From: Melioribacteraceae bacterium
Lineage (GTDB): Bacteria; Bacteroidota; Ignavibacteria; Ignavibacteriales; Melioribacteraceae
Direction: 5' to 3'
DNA length: 64,000 bases
Assembly: GCA_016927595.1 (NCBI GenBank)
Contig: JAFGMI010000024.1
Location: forward strand, 1 to 64,000
Part shown: positions 31,315 to 39,612 of the stretch, piece by piece
How positions within the stretch are numbered: the first letter of the stretch is position 1
Layout of the letters: each line of letters starts with the position of its first letter
The notes under the pieces: model-generated
Databases searched by the model: none
What the model saw: only the letters and a program-made list of their open reading frames with translations
What the model was told of the DNA's origin: nothing
Translations under genes and position numbers: made by a program

Positions 31315-31908
31315 ATGAGACACAGAGTAAAAGGAAGAAAATTAGGAAGAACGGCTTCGCACAGATCCGCTACCTTACGTGCTTTAGCTACTTCTCTTCT
31401 GAAACATAAAAAGATTAAGACTACTGTTGCTAAAGCTAAAGAAACCAGATCTTTTGTTGAACCGCTGATAACCAAGGCTAAAGCTGATACGTTGCATGCA
31501 AGAAGATTTGTTTCGCAGTTCATTAAAGATAAAGAAGTTTTGAAGGAACTATTTTCGGAAATTATTCCTAAAATCGGTGACAGACCGGGCGGCTATACGA
31601 GAGTGGTTAAACTGGGAACGCGGGTCGGTGACGCTGCTGATATGGCGATAATTGAACTTGTTGATTATAATGTAATTGCTGAAAAGAAAGAAAAGAAAAC
31701 CACTGCCGGGAAGACAAGGAAGACTACCAAAGCAGCTGATAAAAAACCTGTTGTTGAAGATGCCGAGGTTATTGAAGAAGTTGTAGAACCTAAAAAAGAG
31801 AAAACGGAAGCAAAAAAAGAAAAGAAATCAACAGCCGCAAAAGGTAGTGCGAAAACCAAAAAGACAGAGTCTTCTAAATCAACAAAATCAAAAAAAGACA
31901 AAGAATAA
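31315..31908 (+). CDS. rplQ: 50S ribosomal protein L17, with long C-terminal tail
   Basis: 197 residues. The L17 core covers about residues 1-120 ([52 protein letters not shown]). The remaining ~75 residues are low-complexity Lys/Glu/Ala/Thr, longer than in most bacteria but reminiscent of tails seen in Bacteroidota. L17 lies at the tunnel exit. Last gene of the ribosomal block; a terminator follows. Confidence 0.96.
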   Translation: MRHRVKGRKLGRTASHRSATLRALATSLLKHKKIKTTVAKAKETRSFVEPLITKAKADTLHARRFVSQFIKDKEVLKELFSEIIPKIGDRPGGYTRVVKLGTRVGDAADMAIIELVDYNVIAEKKEKKTTAGKTRKTTKAADKKPVVEDAEVIEEVVEPKKEKTEAKKEKKSTAAKGSAKTKKTESSKSTKSKKDKE

Positions 31909-31929
31909 TTCCTGAAGCAAAAAAAATTG

Positions 31930-31968
31930 AAGAGTAACCCCGATTTTTCGAGGTTACTCTTTTTATTT
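31930..31968 (+). terminator. Rho-independent terminator after rplQ
   Basis: AAGAGTAACC (31930-31939) pairs with GGTTACTCTT (31952-31961), followed by TTTATTTT. A 10-bp perfect stem and a T tract make this a good terminator ending the ribosomal super-operon. Confidence 0.85.
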
Positions 31969-31985
31969 TAAATATATTTAAAATT

Positions 31986-32567
31986 ATGTTTAACGAAGTT
32001 AAGTTCGTAAAATCTATTACTTCTCTGAACGGAGTACCCAAAGTACGGCTGCCGGAACTAGTACTTTGCGGACGCTCGAATGTGGGAAAATCATCATTCA
32101 TAAATTCATACTTCCAAAGGAAAAAACTTGCTAAGATCAGTTCCACACCTGGCAAAACACGCACAATAAATTATTACCTGGTGGATGGTAAATTTTATAT
32201 TGTTGATCTGCCCGGATTCGGTTATGCCAGGGTATCAATCAAGGAACGTAATGAGTGGCAGAAGATGATAGAAGAATATTTATCCGGCTCAGGATATATA
32301 GCTAATGTTATACATCTGATCGACAGCCGCCACGAACCGACGAAACTGGACCTAACACTTAACAATTATTTGAAAGAACTGGATCTTCCCTATACTCTCT
32401 TGCTGACTAAGACTGATAAATTAAAGCAGTCTGAATTAACAAGATCAAAGAAAGTTATTAAAAAGCAATTTAACACTGATGAATCGAATGGGGTAATTTA
32501 TTATTCATCAGTTACAGGTTTCGGCAGAAAAGAAGTCTATAAATTGCTTGTTGATACATTCAATTAA
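31986..32567 (+). CDS. engB: Ribosome biogenesis GTP-binding protein EngB/YsxC
   Basis: 193 residues with a complete TRAFAC GTPase set: GRSNVGKSSFIN (G1), TPGKTRTINYY (G2), DLPGFGYARV (G3), TKTDK (G4) and SSVTG (G5). EngB takes part in assembly of the 50S subunit. It lies just after the ribosomal-protein terminator with its own start ATG; no clear ribosome-binding site is visible. Confidence 0.95.
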   Translation: MFNEVKFVKSITSLNGVPKVRLPELVLCGRSNVGKSSFINSYFQRKKLAKISSTPGKTRTINYYLVDGKFYIVDLPGFGYARVSIKERNEWQKMIEEYLSGSGYIANVIHLIDSRHEPTKLDLTLNNYLKELDLPYTLLLTKTDKLKQSELTRSKKVIKKQFNTDESNGVIYYSSVTGFGRKEVYKLLVDTFN

Positions 32568-32626
32568 TGATATTTACGCAAACTTTTATTATTATTTCGC
32601 ACAATCGAAAAACTTTTTAGAGTTTT

Positions 32627-34498
32627 ATGCCCTGGGACCACAGAAATAGAAAAAGAATCTTTATTTTCCTCCTTATCCCGCTGCTATCAGCTGTGCAGTT
32701 TTTTACGGAAGATTTTTTACTCAGACTTGTAGCAGCCGTTCTGCTTGTTATTTATGTTGCGTTCATCATATTCCTTCGTGATTCGATAAGACAGGAAGAT
32801 CTGCCGTACAGAGAAGACGAATTTGAAGCGGAAGAACCCGTCCATGAAGAGAATGAAGCTGATTATGAAACAGATTACGGTGAAGATTTTAAAATTATTT
32901 CGTCGAACAAGAAAATCGAAGTGCGTTCGGCTGAGGATGTAATGGGTGGAATTAAACCGCAGGGGAGAACATACTTTAAGCCACCGGATCTTAAAGAAAA
33001 TTTTACACGCATTGCAACAGAACGATTACCCGACGATGTAAGCCACGATGAGCATTTCGGTTTTATACTTTCCAAGATATTGTCGGTAGTAAAAGAATCA
33101 TACCTCGCGCATTCGGCTCTTTTTTTCTGGTTCAACAAGAGAAAACAGAAGTTGGCACTTGAAAGATTTGCTTCAAGTTCGAGCGATATCATTTTACAGA
33201 AGTTCGAGGTTGAAGATGATATACTAAGTAAAATAGTTCAGAAGGAGGAACCTGAACTTCTGACGGATATACCTGAAAAGGCTGAAAAGGATGTTATAAG
33301 ATATTACAGCCGTCCTCAGGGGATTAGAAGTTTCGTTGGTGTACCTTTATATTATGGTGATCAGTTATCCGGTGTTCTGGCAATAGATTCAAAAGTCGTT
33401 GACGCATTCGGTATCGAAACAATTTATTCTCTAGGCAGATTCGTCAGGGTTATCTCTTCAATTATATCACTCTTTGATGAAAAATTTACTTCAAACCAGG
33501 CTGATCAGAGACTTAAATCTTTGCTGAATATTCTTGCAACCGATAAAAAATTTGATACTGAGGATGAACTGTTTTCTGCCATTGAATCTTCGGTAAAATC
33601 TTTGATTTACTGGGATGCATTTACATTCATTAACTATTCTGCATTTGATAATAAATTTAAAATATCTAAAATCAGCAACAAGACTTCCCTGAAATACGTG
33701 GGAGAAAATCTCGAGATTGAATTAAACGGAACGCTGGCAGGCAAGGCAGTTCTTACAGGCTTACCTGTAAAGTTGGACGATACATCGAATGCCTCTGTAC
33801 CAAGATATACTAAAAATGAGGATGTAACATTTGACGGTTCTTTCCTTGCAATACCGCTTTCTTATGACGAGCAGAATTTCGGAGTTCTGTGCTTCGAGAG
33901 TCTTAAGAAAAGTGTATATACAAACAGCGATATCGAATTTTTGAAGAAGGCTACCAAGATATTTTCATTTATCGTCTATTCATATTCCACACATTCAGTA
34001 CTTAAAAGTAATTTATCAGTCGACCTTGAAACCGGTCTCCTTAATAAAAAATCATTTCTGGCTGCGGTAGCACTCGAGTTGCGGAAGTCTGTAGAAATGC
34101 AGGTGCCCGGATCGGTCCTGCTTCTGCAGATCGATGAATTTCTTGGGGAAGTCTCCTTGTTTGAAGGTGATCCGCTTCCGAAGGTAATAAAGACGGTCAC
34201 TGCAATGATAAAAGATGAGTGCGACGAATACGCGATTACCGGACGGGTAGGCGATAAAATGTTCGCAATATATTTTTTTAACACACCTGTAAAAGATGCT
34301 TTTCTGTGGGCAGAAAAACTGCGCATAAAAATTGCCCGGAAACCTATTGCAGTCGCGTCTAAACAAACGACTTTTACTGTTTCCGTGGGAGTCGCCAACG
34401 CTACAACAAAATCCGATATTGAAGAAGTATTCTACAATGCAGAACTTGCATTGAACAAAGCTTTGGAAAAAGGCGGCAATGCTGTAAAAAGCTTATAA
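32627..34498 (+). CDS. Membrane protein with GAF domains and a degenerate GGDEF domain
   Basis: 623 residues. Two membrane segments (about 10-28 and 31-48) are followed by an acidic linker (55-90) and two GAF-like sensor regions (about 150-300 and 305-455, with VGVPLYYGDQLSGVLAID and FLAIPLSYDEQNFGVLCFES). The C-terminal region (about 470-620) has the diguanylate-cyclase layout (DLETGLLNKKSF, then SVGVANA), but the GGDEF signature reads VGDKM at 541-545. A c-di-GMP synthase activity is therefore unlikely; a sensory or nucleotide-binding role is the inference. It ends 8 bases before the phosphopentomutase gene and may lead that operon. Confidence 0.75.
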   Translation: MPWDHRNRKRIFIFLLIPLLSAVQFFTEDFLLRLVAAVLLVIYVAFIIFLRDSIRQEDLPYREDEFEAEEPVHEENEADYETDYGEDFKIISSNKKIEVRSAEDVMGGIKPQGRTYFKPPDLKENFTRIATERLPDDVSHDEHFGFILSKILSVVKESYLAHSALFFWFNKRKQKLALERFASSSSDIILQKFEVEDDILSKIVQKEEPELLTDIPEKAEKDVIRYYSRPQGIRSFVGVPLYYGDQLSGVLAIDSKVVDAFGIETIYSLGRFVRVISSIISLFDEKFTSNQADQRLKSLLNILATDKKFDTEDELFSAIESSVKSLIYWDAFTFINYSAFDNKFKISKISNKTSLKYVGENLEIELNGTLAGKAVLTGLPVKLDDTSNASVPRYTKNEDVTFDGSFLAIPLSYDEQNFGVLCFESLKKSVYTNSDIEFLKKATKIFSFIVYSYSTHSVLKSNLSVDLETGLLNKKSFLAAVALELRKSVEMQVPGSVLLLQIDEFLGEVSLFEGDPLPKVIKTVTAMIKDECDEYAITGRVGDKMFAIYFFNTPVKDAFLWAEKLRIKIARKPIAVASKQTTFTVSVGVANATTKSDIEEVFYNAELALNKALEKGGNAVKSL

Positions 34499-34506
34499 GG
34501 GGAATC

Positions 34507-35670
34507 TTGAAAAACTTTGTCATTATAATCCTTGACGGAGTGGGAATCGGAGAGCTGCCCGACGCCGGGAAGTATGGCGACTCAGGTAGTAATACTCTTG
34601 CTAACCTTGCAGATCATTTAGGCGGGCTCTTTCTGCCGAAACTGCAGCAGCTTGGTTTGGGAAATATTTCCAGGATAAGAGGGATCCCCAAAAGTATTCC
34701 GTCCCTTGCTTCATATGGGAAAATGAAAGAGGTTTCACCCGGGAAAGATTCTACGACGGGACACTGGGAGATAGGCGGATTAAAAGTGGATTTTGATTTC
34801 CCTTATTATCCCGAAGGTTTTCCGGCAGAACTTGTAAACGATTTTATAAGAGAAACCGGCATTGCAGGTGTTTTAGGCAATAAACCTGCATCAGGCACGG
34901 CAATAATTGAAGAACTAGGCGACGAGCATGTTAAAACTGGTTTCCCCATCATATATACTTCTGCCGATTCTGTATTTCAAATCGCTGCGCACGAAGAAGT
35001 AATACCACTTGAGAGACTGTATGAAATATGCGCTATCGCGCGTGAAAAAGTATTGATCGACAAAAATTCCGTTGGCAGAGTAATAGCAAGACCGTTTACA
35101 GGAAAATCCGGAGAGTACACTCGTACTACAAATCGGAAAGATTTTTCAATGGAGCCCACAGGAAACACAATACTTAATTACCTGTATAATTCAGATATCG
35201 AAACTGTTGCGATCGGGAAAATAAACGATCTGTTTAATCACAGCGGAATTAAAACTTCTGTTAAAACGAAATCGAATAATGAAGGTGTTGAAGCGATTAA
35301 AATAGCCTGCAGTGAAAAGAAGAACAGCCTGATATTCGCAAATCTGGTTGATTTTGATGTTTATTACGGGCACAGAAATGATCCTGAGGGGTTTAATAAA
35401 GCTTTGCAGGAGTTTGATGAAAACCTGCCGGGAATATTGGATTCGCTTGATGAAAATGACTGTTTGATAATTACTGCAGATCACGGGAATGATCCAACTT
35501 CCGTTAGTACTGATCACAGCAGGGAATATGTGCCATTGTTGTTCTACCGGAAAAATCATGAGGGAAGAAATTTGGGAACCAGGGAAACCTTTTCAGATGT
35601 TGCACAGACTGTAGCTCACTTCTTCAGAATTAATAACAATCTGAAAGGCACCAGCTTTTTATATGAGTGA
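34507..35670 (+). CDS. deoB: Phosphopentomutase
   Basis: 387 residues of the alkaline-phosphatase superfamily. The N terminus IIILDGVGIGELPDA carries the metal-binding Asp, and STTGHWEI holds the phosphorylated Thr region. The C-terminal ITADHGNDPTSVSTDHSREYVPLL holds the second metal site. It interconverts (deoxy)ribose-1-phosphate and -5-phosphate in nucleoside salvage. The start is TTG 34507 with AAGGGG upstream. Its 3' end overlaps the next small ORF by 8 bases. The neighbouring EutN-type shell genes are unusual company. Confidence 0.93.
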   Translation: MKNFVIIILDGVGIGELPDAGKYGDSGSNTLANLADHLGGLFLPKLQQLGLGNISRIRGIPKSIPSLASYGKMKEVSPGKDSTTGHWEIGGLKVDFDFPYYPEGFPAELVNDFIRETGIAGVLGNKPASGTAIIEELGDEHVKTGFPIIYTSADSVFQIAAHEEVIPLERLYEICAIAREKVLIDKNSVGRVIARPFTGKSGEYTRTTNRKDFSMEPTGNTILNYLYNSDIETVAIGKINDLFNHSGIKTSVKTKSNNEGVEAIKIACSEKKNSLIFANLVDFDVYYGHRNDPEGFNKALQEFDENLPGILDSLDENDCLIITADHGNDPTSVSTDHSREYVPLLFYRKNHEGRNLGTRETFSDVAQTVAHFFRINNNLKGTSFLYE

Positions 35671-35872
35671 TAAGTATACTGCACATTCCTTTAAGGATGT
35701 TAACGGCTCAACTGAAGATAAGATCAGCAAATACGATATTAAGATGGATGAATTAAATGCAATAAGTGAAAATCAAATCCTTCCCATTGAATTAGTCGTG
35801 GAATTATACGTGTGTAAGGGGAGCATAAGTGATAAAGAATTCATGAAGAGAATTTCAGGTAATGAAAAATAA
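35663..35872 (+). CDS. Small unknown protein upstream of the PIN-domain gene
   Basis: 69 residues, mostly polar and predicted alpha-helical (KISKYDIKMDELNAISENQ, IELVVELYVCKGSISDKEFM). No family was recognised and no DNA-binding fold is evident. It overlaps the deoB end by 8 bases and the PIN gene start by 11, so the three are translated from one message. The position just before a PIN-domain gene is that of an antitoxin; that role is only inferred from context. Confidence 0.6.
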   Translation: MSDKYTAHSFKDVNGSTEDKISKYDIKMDELNAISENQILPIELVVELYVCKGSISDKEFMKRISGNEK

Positions 35873-36245
35873 AAAAGAATTTTTAGTTGATACGGATGTA
35901 CTGGCAGAACATTTAACAGGAAACCCCGGATCTAAAACAGCACTCGAAAAAGCAATGCTCAACGGCACATGCTTTACAACCGTGCTGAATGCTTCTGAAC
36001 TTTTTCTTGCATGTAATAATGATGCTCAGATATCGAACGTTGATAAACTGCTGCGCACGTTGAATATACTCGGTCTGCATGCACGTTACAGCCTGTTGAC
36101 AAAAGAATACGCAGGAAAAAGCGATAATGTGCGCGATGCTCTTTTTTGTGCTGCAGCAAAAATAAATAGACTCCCCGTGCTGACAAATAAAAAAGAAAAA
36201 TATAAATTTGCGGGTATAGATTTAGTAGATAAAAATTCAATCTGA
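35862..36245 (+). CDS. PIN-domain protein (VapC-like ribonuclease fold)
   Basis: 127 residues. The PIN core is visible: [12 protein letters not shown] with Asp10 and Asp12, the second acid Glu46 in [10 protein letters not shown], Asp92 in [19 protein letters not shown], and the final strand after Thr108-Asn109. The fourth acidic residue often seen in TNDxDF is Lys110 here. VapC toxins cut tRNA or rRNA, but PIN proteins also have non-toxin roles. The gene overlaps the small ORF upstream and ends 7 bases before a EutN-like gene, an uncommon setting for a toxin-antitoxin pair. Confidence 0.8.
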   Translation: MKNKKEFLVDTDVLAEHLTGNPGSKTALEKAMLNGTCFTTVLNASELFLACNNDAQISNVDKLLRTLNILGLHARYSLLTKEYAGKSDNVRDALFCAAAKINRLPVLTNKKEKYKFAGIDLVDKNSI

Positions 36246-36252
36246 GGTTAAA

Positions 36253-36552
36253 TTGGTTTTAGGTAAAGTAATCGGTACTGTTTGGTCAACCAGGAAGGAT
36301 GAGAATCTCGTCGGCTCAAAGTTTTTAATAGTCAGGGAGTTGAACCTTGACTACACTCCAAAGTCCAAAACTGTTGTTGCCGTTGATTCGGTAGGAGCGG
36401 GTGTCGGTGAGGTAGTACTTGTTGCGCAGGGAAGTTCTGCCAGGCAGACATCAATAACTAAGAATAAACCGGTTGATGCTGTAATTATGGCTATAGTAGA
36501 TAAACTTGATATTTCAATTAAAGAAAAAATTGAAGAGCTATTAAAGAACTGA
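36253..36552 (+). CDS. EutN/CcmL-family microcompartment vertex protein (copy 1)
   Basis: 99 residues from TTG 36253. The fold signature is clear: [25 protein letters not shown] at the N terminus, [23 protein letters not shown] in the centre, and [15 protein letters not shown] near the end. EutN/CcmL proteins form pentamers that cap the vertices of bacterial microcompartments. The stop overlaps the start of a second copy (TGATG). No BMC hexamer shell gene occurs in this window. Confidence 0.92.
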   Translation: MVLGKVIGTVWSTRKDENLVGSKFLIVRELNLDYTPKSKTVVAVDSVGAGVGEVVLVAQGSSARQTSITKNKPVDAVIMAIVDKLDISIKEKIEELLKN

Positions 36553-36818
36553 TGCATCTGGGAGTAGTTATAGGGACCATATGGGCAACAAGAAAGTATG
36601 AAGCTGTAAAGAACTACAAGCTTCAGCTTGTTCAGCCTATCACAGCGGAGAAGAAAAGTCTGGGCGATCCCATTATTGCAGTCGATACCGCAGGTGCGGG
36701 TCCCGGGGAAATGATATATTACATCACCGCCAGCGAAGCGGTAATTCCAATGGATGTCGATATGGCGCCTGTTGATGCATCTATTGTGGGTATTGTCGAT
36801 TCAATTCACGCAGAATAA
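36552..36818 (+). CDS. EutN/CcmL-family microcompartment vertex protein (copy 2)
   Basis: 88 residues: [60 protein letters not shown]. It shares the family pattern with the gene before it but differs at many positions, so the pair is an old duplication rather than a recent one. It ends 17 bases before the sigma-factor gene. The partner shell and cargo, if any, must be encoded elsewhere. Confidence 0.92.
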   Translation: MHLGVVIGTIWATRKYEAVKNYKLQLVQPITAEKKSLGDPIIAVDTAGAGPGEMIYYITASEAVIPMDVDMAPVDASIVGIVDSIHAE

Positions 36819-36835
36819 AGCCAGGGGAAATCATT

Positions 36836-37690
36836 TTGAAAATTACCAAGCAGTATACAAACAGGGAAAGTCAATCGTTAGATAAATACCTCCAGGAAAT
36901 CGGCAAGGTTGATCTTCTTACGCCGGATCAGGAAATTGAACTGGCTATTATGATTCGCAACGGCGATCAGGCAGCATTGGAAAAGCTGGTTAAAGCGAAT
37001 TTAAGATTTGTTGTGAGTGTCGCCAAACAGTATCAGAATCAGGGTTTATCGCTTGGCGACCTTATTAATGAAGGGAACCTTGGTTTGATAAAAGCGGCTA
37101 AAAGATTCGATGAAACAAGAGGTTTTAAATTCATTTCTTATGCGGTCTGGTGGATCAGGCAATCCATCCTGCAGGCTCTCGCAGAGCAGTCCAGAATTGT
37201 TCGTCTGCCTCTGAACCGTGTAGGGGCGCTCAATAAAATCGGACGTGCATACAGCAATCTTGAACAGGAATATGAACGTGAACCGAGTGCATCGGAATTG
37301 GCTAGTGAATTAGAAATGGATTTAACTGAAGTGTCCGATGCGCTTAAGATTTCGGGGCGGCATGTGTCAATGGATGCTCCGTTTTCACAGGGTGAGGAAA
37401 ACAGACTGCTCGATGTACTTGAAAACGACGAACAGCCTTCTCCCGATTTTACACTAATGAGTGATTCTCTGCGCAACGAGATAGAACGTGCTCTTTCTAC
37501 CCTGACTGAGAGAGAAGCCGAGGTTATAAAACTTTATTTCGGACTGAACAAAGAGCATTCGTTAACACTTGAAGAAATAGGTGAAAAGTTCAATCTCACG
37601 AGGGAGCGTGTGAGGCAAATAAAGGAAAAAGCGATCAGAAGACTTCGGCATGCAACAAGAAGCAAGAACCTGAGATCATACCTCGGCTGA
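36836..37690 (+). CDS. rpoD: Primary RNA polymerase sigma factor (RpoD/SigA type)
   Basis: 284 residues from TTG 36836, with AGGGGAAA upstream. It lacks region 1.1, as in Bacteroidota and relatives, and begins with region 1.2 ([20 protein letters not shown]). Region 2 has [17 protein letters not shown] and the -10-binding helix [17 protein letters not shown]. Region 4 has the -35-binding helix-turn-helix [28 protein letters not shown] (split). It directs housekeeping transcription. Lying directly behind two microcompartment genes is odd. Confidence 0.94.
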   Translation: MKITKQYTNRESQSLDKYLQEIGKVDLLTPDQEIELAIMIRNGDQAALEKLVKANLRFVVSVAKQYQNQGLSLGDLINEGNLGLIKAAKRFDETRGFKFISYAVWWIRQSILQALAEQSRIVRLPLNRVGALNKIGRAYSNLEQEYEREPSASELASELEMDLTEVSDALKISGRHVSMDAPFSQGEENRLLDVLENDEQPSPDFTLMSDSLRNEIERALSTLTEREAEVIKLYFGLNKEHSLTLEEIGEKFNLTRERVRQIKEKAIRRLRHATRSKNLRSYLG

Positions 37691-37692
37691 TT

Positions 37693-38376
37693 ATGCCCGG
37701 CATAAGGTTCATAAAATATTTTTTATTGTATTCATACCTCTCTCTGTTCATTTTAAGCTGTTCCTCATCCAGTTACAGCAGCCGCTACAATAAGCCCTCA
37801 TCGGGTAAGAGTGAGACAAATCTGAAAAAAAACAGATTCTCTTCGGAAGAAGATCCTGTAACAGATACCAGCAAAGCATCCGCCATATATTTAAATCCTT
37901 CCGGCAATAATGAATTTGATGAAAAACCGGTTGAAGATGTACCTGTAGATACGAAGGGATTTGTAAAGAATCTCAGGCACCTCGAAAAACTCAGTAATAC
38001 ATTAACAGACAGAGAGAAAATTCTGTTTGAAGTCATAAAATTTCTTGACACACCCTACGTTTACGGCGGTTCCGATTTTAACGGGATAGACTGTTCGGCT
38101 TTCACACAGAATGTTCTGATTAATTCGATAGGATTTAGTCTGCCAAGAACTGCCAGCGAACAATACCGGACAGGGACTGAAGTAGGAAGGAAAGATCTGG
38201 TATTCGGCGATCTCGTTTTTTTCAATACAACTATTAAATCATTTCCGGGTCATGTGGGTATTTATCTGGGCGACGATCTGTTTGCTCATGCAAGCAGTAC
38301 AATGGGCGTAACCATTTCTTCGCTGAAAAGTACTTATTTTAATCAACGGTTTGTCGGAGGCAGAAGGGTAAGATAA
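37693..38376 (+). CDS. NlpC/P60-family lipoprotein (peptidoglycan hydrolase)
   Basis: 227 residues. A hydrophobic leader ends in lipobox FILSC with Cys23, so the protein should be lipidated. A low-complexity linker leads to the NlpC/P60 domain (about 112-227) with catalytic Cys134 (GIDCSAF), His187 (GHVGIYL) and a third polar residue, His199. Such enzymes usually cut D-Glu-mDAP bonds in peptidoglycan stems. It begins 2 bases after the sigma-factor stop, so the two are cotranscribed. Confidence 0.92.
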   Translation: MPGIRFIKYFLLYSYLSLFILSCSSSSYSSRYNKPSSGKSETNLKKNRFSSEEDPVTDTSKASAIYLNPSGNNEFDEKPVEDVPVDTKGFVKNLRHLEKLSNTLTDREKILFEVIKFLDTPYVYGGSDFNGIDCSAFTQNVLINSIGFSLPRTASEQYRTGTEVGRKDLVFGDLVFFNTTIKSFPGHVGIYLGDDLFAHASSTMGVTISSLKSTYFNQRFVGGRRVR

Positions 38377-38378
38377 TA

Positions 38379-39335
38379 TTATTCATTTTGTATCAACTGA
38401 CGCATCTCGGAGAAAAAGTCTATAGCGTTGTTAAACTCCGTCCTCATTTCTTCGGTCATATCGAAAGATAACTGCGATATAGCTATTAACGATCTTGTAT
38501 TTATATTTTTGACTGAATACTGGATATCAAGTTTATACTCTTCAATGTTATCCTTAAAGATTTCATAAAGTGTCATGAACGCTTTTATATTTACATAAGG
38601 GACTGTAGAACTGGAATTTGACATTTCTATAAGTTCCGGGATAAACTGTTTAGGATATTCACTGCAGATAGATATAGCGGCTTTGCCGGCAGTTTGCATC
38701 TGCGCATTGAATCTTAGCGCTTTCAGGTGATGATTCAGTGCAATCTGAACGAGTTTTTCAACGTTCCTCTGAGCCATATGTACCTTTTCAATCGGCTTAT
38801 CACTGATGTTTTTAAGAATTGCATCCAGCACTCCGGGAAGTTTCTCTTTTATTTTTCTGCTGTTATCTATGTTATGTACAGAAGTATTCATTACTACTTT
38901 AAGGAGCAGCTGCCAATCCCCCGATTCTATAATTTTATCCAGCGTTCCTTCTTTGTTTCCTTTTTGCTCTTCTGATCCGGAAGCAACAGGCTTACGCATC
39001 TTATGAATTACATCCACCTGATTCTGTTCTAATGCGATGCGTCCTTCCTGAATCGCAATCTTAAGCAGAGGGTCTTCGGTCGACAGTGGTATCCTCTCAA
39101 TAGTTAGAAATTTTGCTATATCGAATGCATCTTCCTTTGCAACTTCAGTGACGATTAGAGAATAGTTAGGCATGTTTTCGGGTTGAATTATCTGAACCTG
39201 ATATTGTGAATTTGTTTTGCTGCAGTTCTTCACAATTTCATCAAAGGCTTTAAATATTTTCTTTTCCTCGTAAGCTTTTACGATGCTCACAAGCTTAATT
39301 CTGTTAGAGGAATTATTAACTGCAACTTCAGACAT
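38379..39335 (-). CDS. Unknown alpha-helical protein
   Basis: 318 residues from the ATG at 39335 (reverse strand), chosen because AAAGGATT precedes it; an in-frame ATG at 39464 would add 43 residues without a good ribosome-binding site. The sequence is rich in amphipathic helices with leucine/isoleucine spacing and may be a HEAT/ARM-like solenoid. No signal peptide, membrane segment or catalytic motif was seen. It converges with the NlpC/P60 gene (2-base gap) and diverges from fumC. Confidence 0.7.
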   Translation of the reverse strand: MSEVAVNNSSNRIKLVSIVKAYEEKKIFKAFDEIVKNCSKTNSQYQVQIIQPENMPNYSLIVTEVAKEDAFDIAKFLTIERIPLSTEDPLLKIAIQEGRIALEQNQVDVIHKMRKPVASGSEEQKGNKEGTLDKIIESGDWQLLLKVVMNTSVHNIDNSRKIKEKLPGVLDAILKNISDKPIEKVHMAQRNVEKLVQIALNHHLKALRFNAQMQTAGKAAISICSEYPKQFIPELIEMSNSSSTVPYVNIKAFMTLYEIFKDNIEEYKLDIQYSVKNINTRSLIAISQLSFDMTEEMRTEFNNAIDFFSEMRQLIQNE

Positions 39336-39612
39336 ATCTACTAAAATCCTTTTTAGTAAAACAATTGGAAATTGGTTCCCAAATCCGGAATAATTTATTC
39401 CAGACGCATTAATCCTACAACCATTATCGTAAAAGATTTGAATAAATTTAAATATTTCGGGCAATCATTTGAAAAAATTATCGTTTTATTCTAATCCGAA
39501 TAATCTAGTTCACCCGGCTGATTTTGAACTCCGGTTCTGATAAATCATTGTTTTTAACAGTGACATCTTTTAATTTGATAATATAAAATTTTATTTAAAG
39601 TAGGAGCTTAAA

